In this document: positions 47,007 to 58,529 of the stretch, in pieces
Layout of the letters: each line of letters starts with the position of its first letter
How positions within the stretch are numbered: position 1 is the first letter of the stretch
NCBI GenBank assembly: GCA_039621445.1
Contig: CP154956.1
Coordinates: forward strand, 38,838,553 to 38,902,552
Source: Euglena gracilis
Taxonomy: Eukaryota; Euglenida; Euglenophyceae; Euglenales
DNA length: 64,000 bases
Direction: 5' to 3'
Translations under genes and position numbers: made by a program
Notes under the pieces: generated by a model
Seen by the model: only the letters and a program-made list of their open reading frames with translations
What the model was told of the DNA's origin: nothing
The model's database searches: none

Positions 47007-47517
47007 CTGCAGGGCCGACATGCCGATGGGTTGGGGGGAGTGGGGAGGGTTGCCGTGGGGGGGGGGATGTTCACGGGAGGTTGGGTGGCCGTTGGTTGGG
47101 CCGCAGGGGAGGGTTACGGTAGGAGGAGGCTCCGTAGGAGGAGGCTCTAGAGCCTCCTCGAACATCGTTCGAGGAGGCTCTAGAGCCTACTCGAACGATG
47201 TTCGAGGTCGTTCGAGGAGGCTCTAGAGCTTCCTCGAACGACGTTCGAGGAGGTTCGAGGAGGCTCTAGAGCCTCCTCGAACGTAGTTCGAGGAGGTTCG
47301 AGGAGGCTCTAGAGCCTCCTCGAACGTGGTTCGAGGACGTTCGAGGAGGCTCTAGAGCCTCCTCGAACGTGGTTCGAGGAGGTTCGAGGAGGCTCTAGAG
47401 CCTCCTCGAACGTGGTTCGAGGAGGTTCGAGGAGGCTCTAGAGCCTCCTCCTACGTACATACATCTGGGTATCAGGAGTCTAGGAAAAAAATTTTCAAAT
47501 TTATCTCTCCATCTGTG

Positions 47518-47584
<67 letters not shown>
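47518..47584. repeat. (CT)n microsatellite
   Basis: About 66 bp of pure CT inside the nested GGTTACGG element. Confidence 0.97.
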
Positions 47585-47586
<2 letters not shown>

Positions 47587-47815
47587 GAATGTTTCCCAGT
47601 GTCATTCCTGTATCTGCAATAGACCGCCACCAGGTCACGGCGAGCGGTGCATAAAATCAAGGCAAACAACACATATTGTCTGCTGTCACAGGTGCGGCAG
47701 GGTGCCACACGACGGCAGACAACGGACAGCACGTCAATTCAGCATGGATATTCCATTGACCAGATGAAGGACCGATTGACAGGCTGAAAGTTTGATGATT
47801 CATCCGTGATAAACT

Positions 47816-47975
47816 GGTGCCTACAGGGACCAGCTACCCCAAAGAGGCGCCCAACTAGGGTTAATACACATTGGGGGACCCTCGCTCGGCGCCTTCGGCG
47901 CCTCGCTCGGGTCCCCCAATGTGTATTAACCCTAGTTGGGCGCCTCTTTGGGTTCGCTGGGGCCCCTGTAGACAC
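47816..47975. repeat. hairpin element, full copy
   Basis: Same arms as at 19.3 kb (AGCTACCCCAAAGAGGCGCC and reverse complement) around GGCGCCTTCGGCGCC. Here the right arm has ATGTGTATTAA, a better match to the left arm than in most copies. Confidence 0.9.
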
Positions 47976-48007
47976 CAATTTAACGACGATGAGGGGATGG
48001 GACGGGA

Positions 48008-48450
48008 CAGTTTGTCTGTGCATGTTCACCCTAACCCTATCCCTTCAATTAACAGCAGAACCCCCTGTATCTGCCAAATTTTTGTGTGTGCATGTTCACC
48101 CTAACCCTATCCCTTCAATTAACAGCAGAAAAGCCTTTATCTGCCAAATTTTTGTGAGTGCATGTTCACCCTAACCCTATCCCTTCAATTAACATCAGAA
48201 CCCCCTTTATCTGCCCAATTTTTGTGTGTGCATGTTCACCCTGCCAAATTTTTGTGAGTGCATGTTCACCCTAACCCTATCCCTTCAATTAACATCAGAA
48301 CCCCCTTTATCTGCCAAATTTTTGTGTGTGCATGTTCACCCTAACCCTATCCCTTCAATTAACATCAGAACCCCCTTTATCTGCCAAATTTTTGTGTGTG
48401 CATGTTCACCCTAACCCTATCCCTTCAATTAACTTCAGAAAAGCCTTTAT
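48008..48450. repeat. about 75-bp tandem repeat with CACCCTAACCCTATCCCTTC
   Basis: About six units of GTGCATGTTCACCCTAACCC followed by TATCCCTTCAATTAACATCA and CCCCCTTTATCTGCCAAATT. Two to three relatives occur at 19,040-19,210. Confidence 0.93.
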
Positions 48451-48670
48451 CTTTATCTAACCCTAACCCTAACCTTAAACCTGTGTGTTCGTAATTTGTG
48501 TGCATGTTCCCCTCTAACCCTGACCTCGGACATGAAACAGGGGTAGGGATAAAGCCAATCTGCAGGTGAACAATTTTGCAGGTAGGCAGGCGCAGTCATT
48601 AAATTTGCAAACAACAAAGGAGCAAAGATGGAGATGCACCAGCAGGAAGCATCCCAAAACCACACAGAAT

Positions 48671-48708
48671 CTCTCTCTCCCTCCCTCTCCCTCTCTCCCT
48701 CCCTCCCT

Positions 48709-48791
<83 letters not shown>
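48671..48791. repeat. (CT)n / (CCCT)n microsatellite
   Basis: CTCTCTCC units merge into a long pure CT run; a smaller CT run lies at 48,877-48,898. Confidence 0.97.
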
Positions 48792-48793
<2 letters not shown>

Positions 48794-49779
48794 TGATTGG
48801 TATGGACGGGGGATTCTGGGTGTGGGTGGGGGTGGGCATGGGAGGGGATGGGGAGGGAGGTGGGGGAGGGCCGCAGTCTCTCTCTCTCTCTCTCTCTCGC
48901 AGAAAATAGAAGCACGGTCTCCTGATACGGTGAAGCATATACACAGGAGGAGGCTCGAGATTTCGTTCGAGGAGGCTCTAGAGCCTCCTCGAACATGGTT
49001 CGAGGTCGTTCGAGGAGGCTCTAGAGCCTCCTCGAACGACCTCGAACCACGTTCGAGGAGGCTCTAGAGCCTCCTCGAACGACCTCGAACCACGTTCGAG
49101 GCGGCTCTATAGCCTCCTCATGCAACTTCGCACCACGTTCGAGGAGGCTCTAGCGCCTCCTCGAACGACCTCGAACCATGTTCGAGGAGGCTCTAGAGCC
49201 TCCTCGAACATGGTGCGAGTAGGCTCTAGAGCCTACTCGAACGCGGTTCGTGGAGGCTCTAGCGCCTCCTCGAACGCCTTTTAAGCCCCCCCCTAGAGGG
49301 GGGGGGGGGCTTAAAAATGTTCGAGGAGGCTCGAGGTCGAGCGTTCGATCTCGAGCCTCCTCCTACGGTTACCCCCCCCATTGGGCCGCGGCCGGCCGCG
49401 GTCGGCCGCGGCCCAACCAAAGTTGTGTTTTGGTTGCGCCGCGGCCGGCCGCGGCCCAACCAAATTTTTTTTTTTGGTTGGGCCGCGGCCGACCGCGGCC
49501 CAACCAAGTTCCAGCCAGATTGAAGTTGGTTGGGCCGCGGTCGACCGCGGCCGACCGCGGTCGACCGCGACCCAACCTCCCATGACTGTCCGAGCAGCAC
49601 TTTCACGGTGACTGACTGACTGGGAGACCATACTGAAACAGAATACTGAATAACTGAGGCATGAACAAACAAGAAATGAGGGGCAACAACTATGGGAGGT
49701 GCATCCAGAAGCAGACTCTGCGACAGAAGCAGACTGCAGTGCGAAATGGATTGCATAAACAGAAGCACCAACACGCCAA

Positions 49780-49965
49780 ACCACAGGCTAACCCTAACCC
49801 TAACTCTATCCCTAACCCTAACCCGAAACCTACCCCTAACCCTAAGCCGAACCCTAACTCTATCCCTAACCCTATCCCTAACCCTAAGCCAAACCATAAC
49901 TCTAGCTCAAACCCTAACTCTACCCCAAACCCTAACCCTAACCCTCACCCTAACTCTAACCTGCG
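49780..49965. repeat. degenerate CCCTAA-type repeats
   Basis: AACCCTAACCCTAACTCTAT and variants (AACCCGAAACCTACCCC, AAGCCAAACCATAAC) run for about 180 bp. They look like a decayed telomeric array. Confidence 0.9.
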
Positions 49966-50800
49966 TAAGAAAAAATATGTTTCTTTTAAAACGCGTGGAA
50001 AATTTCCCCCTGCAGGTGCCTCGCTCGGGTCCCCCCATGTTTTTAACCCTAGTTGGGCGACTCTTTGGTTCGCTGTGTACCCTGTAGAGGGAAATATAGC
50101 AACGATGAGCGGGATGGTTGCAACCATTGGGGAGGAAATCTTAACCCTAACCCTATTCCTTCTAATAACATCAGAAATTCTCTCGGTATGGCAATATTTT
50201 TGAATAAAAATATTCATGAAAGAGTGCATTCCTGCGTAAGAAAAAAACAAACAAACAAGCAGAATCAAGAACAATGAACCATGGTAACAAACTCCAAAAA
50301 AACACTTGCAACTGATACCTGAATGCATAAGAAAAAAATATGTTTCCTGCATAGAAAAAATATGTTTATTTTAAAACACGTGGAAAATTTCCCCCTACAG
50401 GGTACCAGCTACCCCAAAGAGTCGCCCAACTAGGGTTAATACACATGGGGGGACCCTCGCTCGGCGCCTTCGGCGCCTCGCTCGGGTCCCCCCATGTTTT
50501 TAACCCTAGTTGGGCGACTCTTTGGGTTCGCTGTGTACCCTGTAGAGGGAAATATAGCAACGATGAGCGGGATGGTTGCAACCATGGGGGATGAAATCTT
50601 AACCCTAACCCTATTCCTTCTGATAAACTCAGAAATTGTCTCGGTATGGGATATTTTTGAATAAAAATCTTTATGAAAGAGTGCATTCCTGCGTAAGAAA
50701 AAATATGTTTCTTTTAAAACGCGTGGAAAATTTCCCCCTACAGGGTACTAGCTACCCCAAAGAGTCGCCCAACTAGGGTTAATACACATGGTGGGACCAT
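49962..50800. repeat. tandem unit of about 345 bp carrying hairpin elements
   Basis: CTGCGTAAGAAAAAATATG...AAAACGCGTGGAAAATTTCC...hairpin...GGGAAATATAGCAACGATGA...TAACCCTAACCCTATTCC starts at about 49,962, 50,330 and 50,690. The first unit has only the right half of the hairpin, the second is complete (50,395-50,550), and the third has only the left half. Confidence 0.9.
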
Positions 50801-51389
50801 GCCAGTGCCAGTGAAAGATTCATGTCTTCCAGATCGTGCCAGAAAAAGAGTTCAAACTGAATCCTCTTTCTCTCTTCCCCTGTCTGTTCGAGGACCTCAT
50901 CACAGTGCATTCTCTGAATAGCTGAGGACGGAGGGAACGGAGTTTGGATCAGTGGCTCGCAGAACAGTGCTCGGACATTCATGGGAGGTTGGGTCGCGGT
51001 CGGCCGCGGCCGGCCGCGGCCGACCGCGACCCCAACCATAAAAATCATTTTGGTTGGGCCGCGGCCCAACCAAAAAAAATGCTTTTGGTTGGGCCGCGGC
51101 CGGCCACGGTCCAACCAAAAAAAAAATTGGTTGGGCCGCGGCCCAACCGCGGCCCAACCAAATAAAGCTAAATTTGGTCGTGGTTGGGCCGCGGCCGGCC
51201 GCCGTCCAACCAAAATCCTGTTTTGGTTGGGCGACGGTCGGCCGCGGCCGGCCGCGGCACCTACCTCCCACGGACCAACCTCCCGTGACATCCCACCGGT
51301 GGGGGGGGGGGGGACGCTGCGACATTCGAATTTTTTTCATCATTTTTTTTGCGTTCTCATGGATTTTTTCACACATTTTCCTTGAGGAC

Positions 51390-51530
51390 CCGGGGGAGGG
51401 CAGTGTGGCTCTGGGTGAGGTGGGTGACGATGTCGTTCACCTCCACGCCGGCCCTCAGGGCCGGGCCGCGGACACCCAACACCTTTACCCCGTTGTAGTC
51501 GAAGCCGGCGACTGTTGCTGACAGGGTCGC
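51390..51530 (-). CDS. PDZ-like domain, N-terminal half
   Basis: Candidate acceptor GGGGTTTGGAG precedes GCG ACC CTG. Exactly 47 codons in phase 0: ATLSATVAGFDYNGVKVLGV, RGPALRAGVEVNDIVTHLTQ. The pattern VxGxRGPALRAGVEVNDIV matches the PDZ core (xxxGSPAxxAGLxxGDxI). The donor could be GTCCTC (used here) or an earlier GTGAAC or GTCACC. The PDZ second half is about 4.4 kb away at 46.9 kb. Confidence 0.72.
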
Positions 51531-51773
51531 CTCCAAACCCCAAAAATCGGTCAAAAGTGTCCCAGGGCGAGGTGTTTGTGCGCGTGGGTGCGTGTATGGG
51601 AAACATACACCTGCACATTTGTGCTTCAAGTCGCAGTGGGAAATGATTTTGTGGCTTTTGTGGTTGGGGGCAGAGGAAATAATTACAGCAAAAATATCCA
51701 AACAAATTGCGAGGTGCAAACTGAGCAGTGGAGTTTTTACCTTCAAAGTCGAAAAAGACATGCAAAGGACCAC

Positions 51774-51951
51774 CTCCCAAAAAGGAGGCAGTTCTGGACA
51801 CCAACGTGTCCAGTTGGCCGTTGCCGTCGGTGTCCACCAGGATGCCCTCGCTAATCTCCAGGCCCATGAACGCCGCGGTGGATCCCCGCCAGCGCAAGGC
51901 GGGCACCCGCGCGTCAGCTGGGTGGCTGCCCCCACTGTCTCCCCTGACCCT
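51774..51951 (-). CDS. exon with EF-hand-like DxDGNGxxD loop
   Basis: The acceptor CTGTGCTTTGCAG precedes AGG GTC AGG. The peptide is RVRGDSGGSHPADARVPALR, WRGSTAAFMGLEISEGILVD, TDGNGQLDTLVSRTASFLG. DTDGNGQLD resembles a calcium loop, but the usual acidic residue at position 12 is Val. TAAFMGLEIS could be the first strand of the following PDZ-like domain. Confidence 0.72.
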
Positions 51952-52077
51952 CTGCAAAGCACAGTGGCACTAATCAAACCCTTTGGAGCCCCCGTTCGGC
52001 GTTCTATGGTTTCCGTGGGAAAAGCACACTCGTCGGGCGGTGAAAGCGAAAAGCCGTTCGCCCAACGCCCCACACAC

Positions 52078-52208
52078 TGTCCCGGTCCGCGCCTGGCCGG
52101 ACCAGCTGGTGGAACTCCTCCCGCTGCTGGTCCCCCATGGCCTGGTAGGCGTCCGCCTCCTCCTGCAGCAGCAGCTGGCGCGCCCGCTCCTCATCCTTCT
52201 CCAGAAAC
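52078..52208 (-). CDS. acidic helical exon
   Basis: A strong acceptor GTTTTTCTCCCGCAG opens G-TTT-CTG. The peptide is FLEKDEERARQLLLQEEADA, YQAMGDQQREEFHQLVRPGA. The donor is GTGTGT. The type C element (52,316-55,951) occupies the intron upstream of it. Confidence 0.8.
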
Positions 52209-52315
52209 CTGCGGGAGAAAAACTGGTCAGCCCAGGCTGCTCCGCATGTTGTGTGGCACTCGGCTGCAGTCTTATGTGTCGTGTCGGGGGTTTGGTGGGA
52301 CCTCGGTGCATGCAA

Positions 52316-55300
52316 CTTAGACGGCCGTGAAGGCACTTAAGGGTTTTCGGGCCCAAAAACCGGATCGTCCGCGGGTTTGGGACCGGCCGTGGTCAAAACC
52401 CCCACTGGGAACGACATGAGCCGAACGCAGGACGCGATGGGGCGCACCTGCGCCCGTGAGGACACGTCCGGCGCGCGCACCTGCGCTTGAGCAGACCCCA
52501 AAATCAGGCGCAGGTGCGCAGGACGGATCAGTAAGATCAAGCGCAGGTGCGCGCGATCCTACCGTGAGATCGTGGCAGGAGCCTGGGTGCTGGGGGCCCG
52601 GAACGAGTGGCGGCAGGGAGGGGCACACTCTGTTTTGAGGGCGACGCCTGCAGAACCCACCGATTGCTGCAGGACCGAGAGTCGGTCACCGGAGGACTCC
52701 GGAACACACATCAGGCACACACAGGCTGCAAGCCCACCGCCGCCGTGTTGGATACCCCCGAGCCAGATGGGCCCACACCCAGCACCGAACCGAGCGCACC
52801 TGCGCACGGGGACACACACACTTCAGGCGCAGGTGCGCACGATTGAGGTGTGGACAAGGGACCCCGTGGCGTGGGTTGAACGGCCAGGCCAGAGGGGCGA
52901 TGCATCCCGCAAGTGTCGTGCGCAGGTGCGCGCGTTGGGGACCCCCTGGTTGTTGCCCACGGCGGCCCCTGTTTGAAACCCGTGGCCGCACACACGCAAC
53001 GGAACGTTCAGGGAGCGGGTGTGTCCCCCTTGGGACGTGCACGCGTGCGTGAGGGACGTGCGAGCACTCGGTGTGGGTGGTACAGCCAGGTGAACACGTC
53101 CGCCACCAACGCCCTACCGCCTCAACGGTGGTCCGGTGCTCGCATTTGCGTTCTGACGACCTACGCCGCCATCACGGACCCCGAGACGTGGGTCCGAGGG
53201 TGACAAGGCAGGGCCGAAGGAACCGTGTCCTCAGGCGCAGGTGCGCTCCAGGACGCCCCGCAACCGGCGCTGCGAGACCCTTGCCACAGGCCCACTGGCG
53301 CAGCACTGGGAACGACATGAGCCGAACGCAGGACGCGATGGAGCGCACCTGCGCTCGTGAGGACACGTCCGGCGAGGGCACCTGCGCTTGAGAAGACCCA
53401 AAAATCAGTCGCAGGTGCGCACGACAGATCAGTAAGACCAAGCGCAGTCACACCCACCATCCAGGGTGTTCCATCCGACCTGGAGGGACCCCGAGGACGC
53501 CTGCCATCGACATCCGGTCGCAGGTGCGCGGGCACCAGGTGGTTTTCCCTTGGAAACTGTGAATACTGTGGTCAGTATGAATCCTGCATGATTTTGACAA
53601 CCGAAGGGTGCGATGGATAGACACTGAGACACAGAACATCCCGGACCTGGTGGGAGGCCCCGGCGGTGCCCGGGACCGGAGTTTGGTACCCGAAAGTCCC
53701 AGACGGAATTTCCCACGGACGCGATGCAAATCGCGTTTTGAGGACCTTTGCAAAACCATATGGTATTTTGGGCTTTTCGCAACAGGCAAGGATTGACAAT
53801 TTTGCCAAAATTTTGCGTCTCATTTTACTGGGTCGAAATGGGCCAGAATCCAAATTTGGCGGACCGAAACGGCAAAAGTCACAAATTTTTCCTTTGTGAG
53901 GGGGCGGTTTCCAATCAGTACAGGCAGTTGGGTCTCGAGAAAATTTCCCCATCCACCGGAGGGCGGCGGACCGGGGGTCGGCGCCTTCGACTCCGAACTT
54001 TGCATCGCCCCATGATTTCGCATTGGCCATCGATGGGATGAGGAAACGACACTTCCCTGCGTTTTCATTTCCCAGGTGAAAAGGTCTGACGGGTGATGCC
54101 CCTAGCCCTTCCTCCCCTGAAGAAGTGGCGGCGGATTCCGGGTGTCCAGGGCTGGGGGACCCAACTAGGTGAAATCGGCGGCCCACGGGGAGAAGGGGGA
54201 GGGCCGTCGGAAAAAGCGGCCCCGACGCCAGTTGCTGGCGGGGTGTGAGTCAGTCCGCGGACACGAGACCCGGGTTCCTGCTTGTTCAACGCTGCCAGCA
54301 ACCCTGCCCCGACGACCTCAACCACGGATGAACCTCCGCCGCCTGGGGGCTGGGGAGGTTCAGGGGAAGACCTGGGAGCCATCCACGCCCCCGGACAGGG
54401 CGCTGGTTGTGGTGTCGTCGGCGGCCGGGGCACCGGGTGTGATCCCCGCAGGGATGGAGCGCGTTGGGATTGGCGCGCACTTGCGCACGAATCTGCCCCT
54501 CCCTGCTCCTCATCTTGAACCCACCCACCGAATGCAAGGAGACACGAGGTGTCGTGCGCACCTGCGCGCGTTCTGGCCCAGCTCCCTCCACACGGTGACG
54601 GCGACGGTCCTCGCCCATCGGCCTCCCACCCTCCGCCGCCACCGGAGATTTGCACACCGCCTGACGCTGACAGTGGCGGTGCCGCAGCGGCTGCAGGGAG
54701 GGGAGCGGCCTCGAGTGGTGCCGGTCGCACCTGCGCGCGCGGTCACGCACACAACAGGCGTCGCTGCAGTCCTGCCCGGCGGTGCTGCCCGTCCCGGCCA
54801 CGCCCGACCCCTCTGGAGGGCTTGGCCGTGGCCCCACAGCCTACCAACGGAGCCTCCTCCCTCTCAGTCCGGCGAGCGCACCTGCGCCTGACAGCCCCCC
54901 CTTTTGCCCTCGCAGGAAATGCCCTCCCGCCCGGTGGCACATCCCCTGTGAGCACACAATCGCGCGCACCTGCGCACGCAGCACTGTCCCACACACAGGG
55001 TTTGCTGTAGACTCATGCATGGGGTGGCTGGTCTGGGTAGCACGCACACGAGGGGGGCTGGTCCGGCACGCTCCCCGCTTCCCCTTTCGCACCCCCCAAT
55101 GGGGCAAGGATGGCCCTGTGTGTGCACCCGGAATGTGGCCTGGCGGTGAGGTGCCGGCCAGCAGCATGCGGGCGGCGGCAACCCACCCTCCCCCCCCCTA
55201 TGGCCCTCCGGTCCCACGGCACACCTTCTCTCCCGATCACACACCTCCGTGGCCCTTGTCGGCCGGGACACTCTGTGCGAACGATTGGGCCGTCCCGCCT

Positions 55301-55951
55301 CACCCGCGGCCAAAACACCCCTCCTTTTGGCAAAGAAAAAAATCACGGAAGAGGAGCACGCCGCCGGCACGCTTTCACCCTCGGACTTCGCTTCCCCTCC
55401 CTTTTGGCCTTCCCCAGTTGGTCCCATTCCCTCTTCCCACTGGCTGCCCAGCCCCGGCACCCGGTGTTTCCTCGCCCGCCTCCCAAACCGCACTTTTGAG
55501 GACATCCCTCCACCCCCCCCCTCCGGCCTCGAAAGTGCGCCAAACGCTTCTCGGGGGGTGCCAAAGAATTGGGCGCAGGTGCGCGCGAGCCGGCAGGAGA
55601 AACGCCTTTGTTTCAAAGCGTCCGCGGTCCGCGGCCTGCCGGGCTTTCGGGCACGGTTGGGCATCGATTTTTTTTGATTTCGGCCGCCGGCGGGGGTTTC
55701 AGACACGGCCGGCAACAGTCGGCGGACACCAAAAACACCGGCCAAAAAAAGCGTCCCGCACGCGGTCTGCCGGGGCGCAAACCCCGGTAAACCAAAAACA
55801 GCGGGACACAAAAAACGAGACGCCAGCGCCGGCCGGGGTTTCAAGCACGGCCACCCCCAAAACCGCGGACGCAAAATTGCATTCAGTGTCCTCGGTCGCA
55901 CCTGCGCCCAAATCGGAAAAAAACCCTTAAGTGCCTTCACGGCCGTCTAAG
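52316..55951. mobile_element. CTTAG-family TIR element, type C
   Basis: Left end CTTAGACGGCCGTGAAGGCA then CTTAAGGGTTTT; the right end is the exact inverse (55,920-55,951). Flanked by the 5-bp duplication TGCAA (52,311-52,315 and 55,952-55,956). At least thirteen exact GCGC-(ACCT/AGGT)-GCGC motifs: 52,442, 52,475, 52,508, 52,541, 52,794, 52,827, 52,920, 53,235, 53,343, 54,556, 54,876, 54,964 and 55,573, plus several one-base variants. A block of about 140 bp (52,400-52,540) is repeated at 53,303-53,440. Long frames are open on both strands only because GC is high. Confidence 0.93.
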
Positions 55952-56144
55952 TGCAACTGGATCCGCAGGGGAGCCCGCTAAGTTTTCCACCAGAATTGCC
56001 TCTTTGTTACCACCAGAATCGCACTGCCTTCTCGATACAACGCCGGGAGCAGTTCAGCAACCGCGCACTGACACCTGCCACAAAACGCGCCAACCCTTAC
56101 CCCAACCGCACCATGCTGCCCCCTCCGACCTACGTCCCGCACAC

Positions 56145-56387
56145 CCGCGCTCCGCGGCGTGACGGTTGCGCATCTCCTCCTCCAGCCGCTGGCGGAAGTC
56201 GGCGACCGCCTCCTTGCCGTACAGCAGCTCGTTGACCAGCAGCCGCCACTCCTCTTCCTGCGCCGCCTGCAGCTGCCGCCGCTCATACTCCTCCAGCCCC
56301 TCGTACTTCCGCCGCAGCGCGTCCTGCTCCGCCCGTCGCCCCCGCTCCGCCTCCTGCAGCTCCAGCACCGTGGGCCCAGCGGCCCAC
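56145..56387 (-). CDS. coiled-coil exon, 81 codons
   Basis: Acceptor TTCTGGAAGAG and donor GTGTGC enclose 243 nt. The peptide is AAGPTVLELQEAERGRRAEQ, DALRRKYEGLEEYERRQLQA, AQEEEWRLLVNELLYGKEAV, ADFRQRLEEEMRNRHAAER. Charged long helix, continuing into the 52.1-kb exon. Confidence 0.8.
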
Positions 56388-56654
56388 CTCTTCCAGAAGG
56401 GAAGCTTGATGGCACAGAGATAAAAACCCCCAAATAGAAGCACGGGTGCAGGTGTGTGCTTACAGCTGACCGCCGCCTCCGGCGGCGGGGGGTGCGCTTC
56501 TATTTGGATTCTGCCTGCGCGAACTTTGTTGATTTCCATTAGCACTCCCATCAGAATGGGGCGGTGCACTTGTAGCGGACCGCCACCTTCGGCAGCAGGG
56601 GGTGCGCTTTTATTTGGACCCTGCACCTGCATCTGTTATCTGCGCATCTGTTAG

Positions 56655-57105
56655 GGGGGGGGGGTACCCCCCATGTCCAATGACCGGTAAACTCTGTCAT
56701 CCAACAGGACAGAGTTGGAGGACAGAGTATGCCTATGTCAAATGACAGTGGGTCGTTGGACATAGGGTTGTGACCAAAAGGTGTCCTCCAACTGGGGAGG
56801 GGCCGTTCGACAAAGGGTCAAAAGCATTCGGCGGGTCCCTTCCAAAAAAAAAGGTCAAAGAGAGCCCAAAGAAGTCAAAAAGGTCAAATCTTCCAGCGCT
56901 TCATGCCGAAAATTTCGGGCACTTTTGACAATTTTTTTTGCCCCAAAAATGCCAAAAATGGCACTTTTGGGGAAGTTTTTGCGCCCAAATCGTCCAAATA
57001 TGGCTTTTGGGCGCAAAAATTTCCAAAAAAAACGCTTTGCGCCAGGCAAAAAAAAACTTGGCCAAACCTTTGAAAAGGAGGGTGGTCGTTGGGCATGGGG
57101 GGGGG
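56655..57105. mobile_element. GTCCAATGACC-type small element
   Basis: Left end CCCCATGTCCAATGACCGGT and right end GGTCGTTGGGCATGGGGG are inverted. The centre has CCAGCGCTTCATGCC and the GCACTTTTGGGGAAG repeat also seen at 13.1 kb. Confidence 0.6.
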
Positions 57106-57495
57106 TGGATAGTGTGAAGGCAGGGGGACATAGGGGGGGTGCATATTGTGAAGGCACGCGACCGAACGAGTGTAACAAACAAGGTCACAAGTGTGGACGG
57201 AAGCAACCGCCTGGGAGACCGATGGGGAGACTGCTGGGGTTCATTCTGGTGGTGCATGCTATGCTCTTAATGTGAGCCGCTGGCTGTGACGATGGGACGC
57301 TTCTGTGGTGAGAAGCATGGCCCACGCCTCTCGCTCTTGCATCGGTCGCAGGGCGGACTGTGGCCTTTATCAACGGACTGCTCATCATGGCAGGGGCGTT
57401 GTCGCAGAGGTTACAAACAGGAATGAACTCCCAGTCTCACTCAATTCCCTATGACCGGGTTGATCCCTGACCCACCTGCCTTTCATTGGGCCCAC

Positions 57496-57583
57496 AGGAC
57501 GCCCTGGACTGGATGCGCTCCCGTTCATACTCCTCCTCCGCAGCCCAGCTGCGCAGGAAGTCCCCTGCATCCCACCGCTGGCC
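57496..57583 (-). CDS. small acidic helical exon
   Basis: The peptide is GQRWDAGDFLRSWAAEEEYE, RERIQSRAS; donor GTGGGC. The acceptor (GTGGGGGAG) is weak. GC3 and the run AAEEEYERERIQ fit the next exon (56.1 kb). Confidence 0.6.
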
Positions 57584-58026
57584 CTCCCCCACAACCAGGG
57601 GGCTCAACACACACCACCATATTTAACGGGCAGGAAGGAAAGGGGTTGGTCTGGGTCTGGACCCCCCCCCCCGAGGGGGGAATGGGCCGAACACCCATGT
57701 GCCCATGTGCAGAAAAATTCCGGCTCAAAGTGCCAGAAAAATTTTGGTACTCAAAAAAATCCCCAAAATAGCGTTCTCGCACATTTTTCAATTTAAAAAA
57801 TGCGTACATCAATTACATATTTTCATCTTCTCTGGCGCAAAGCGCCGGAGAAAAACTTTTTTGTTCCCGGGAGGCTTCCAGCCCCACCCCCGTCTGAAGG
57901 GTTGGAGGGGGTCTGGACTCCCCCTCCTCCCCATGGGGGGGGGGGGGCTGACCAACCCCATGTACAAAACTAACGCTCACTCGATACCCTGAACACCATG
58001 GGCCCCCTCAGGTGGCTTGGCCCTCC

Positions 58027-58120
58027 CCAACGCACACGCACACGCACACGCACACGCACACGCACACGCACACGCACACGCACACGCACACACACACACA
58101 CGCGCGCGCGCGCGCGCACA
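58027..58120. repeat. (CACGCA)n microsatellite with (CG)n block
   Basis: About eleven CACGCA units, a short AC run and a GCGCGCGC block, 27 bp from the donor of the next exon. Confidence 0.96.
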
Positions 58121-58147
58121 CACAGCAGAGGTGGGCCGGCCCTGCAC

Positions 58148-58321
58148 CTTCTTCTGTGTGAGCTGGTCGTGGACCGCGTCCCGCCAACGGCCCGTCGCCC
58201 AGTGGGCCGCCTTCAGCTCCGAAGAGAGGGCCACCAGGTCCTCGCATTTGTCCTGGGCGTCCGCCAGGTCCCGCTGCAGCTGCTGCAGGGCGGCGTCCTT
58301 CTCCAGCAGCACCTGCTGCAC
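58148..58321 (-). CDS. coiled-coil exon, 58 codons
   Basis: Acceptor GCACCAGGGGAAG and donor GTGCAG enclose 174 nt in phase 0. The peptide is VQQVLLEKDAALQQLQRDLA, DAQDKCEDLVALSSELKAAH, WATGRWRDAVHDQLTQKK. Confidence 0.8.
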
Positions 58322-58529
58322 CTTCCCCTGGTGCGGCGCCGCGGGGGCCAGGCGACGCCCCCCCCCCCAGTCTGACTGAACAGCCAGCCGATCCAGCTCC
58401 GGCCCGGCAGCCAGCGTTCCAGGTGTGAATATGAATCAAGGAGGTTAGGGTGAAATCTCACCTTCCAGGATATCCCAAAATGCCCTAAGAACATCCTGGG
58501 ACGGACCCTCATCCACGGGGTCACGAGCC

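Larger units (their letters stand above)
47105..49380. mobile_element. GGTTACGG-ended palindrome-array element, copy 4, nested
   Basis: Exact 9-bp duplication TTGGGCCGC (47,096-47,104 and 49,381-49,389) flanks AGGGGAGGGTTACGGTAGGA and CCTACGGTTACCCCCCCCA. Arrays of GAGGCTCTAGAGCCTC as in copy 1 sit at 47,135-47,450 and 48,950-49,275. The centre has (CT)n tracts, one hairpin element and a tandem of CACCCTAACCCTATCCCTTC units. This copy defines the family's ends and 9-bp TSD. Confidence 0.9.
47065..51297. mobile_element. GGCCGCGG-array TIR element, split by a nested element
   Basis: Left end GATGTTCACGGGAGGTTGGG (about 47,070) and right end CCAACCTCCCGTGACATCCC (to 51,297) are inverted. Palindrome arrays lie at 49,381-49,580 and 50,985-51,265. 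The interior has hairpin elements and CCCTAA units. The GGTTACGG element at 47,105-49,380 is inserted in its left array. Flanks are poly-G (GTGGGGGG on both sides), so the outer duplication is unclear. Lies wholly in one intron. Confidence 0.8.

Noticed and set aside
54782-55940. Open frames of 350-380 codons on both strands in the type C element
   Set aside because: Both strands are open over the same DNA because GC is high. Composition is low complexity (Pro/Arg/Gly/Ser), the frames run through palindrome motifs and the terminal repeat, and no domain is recognised.
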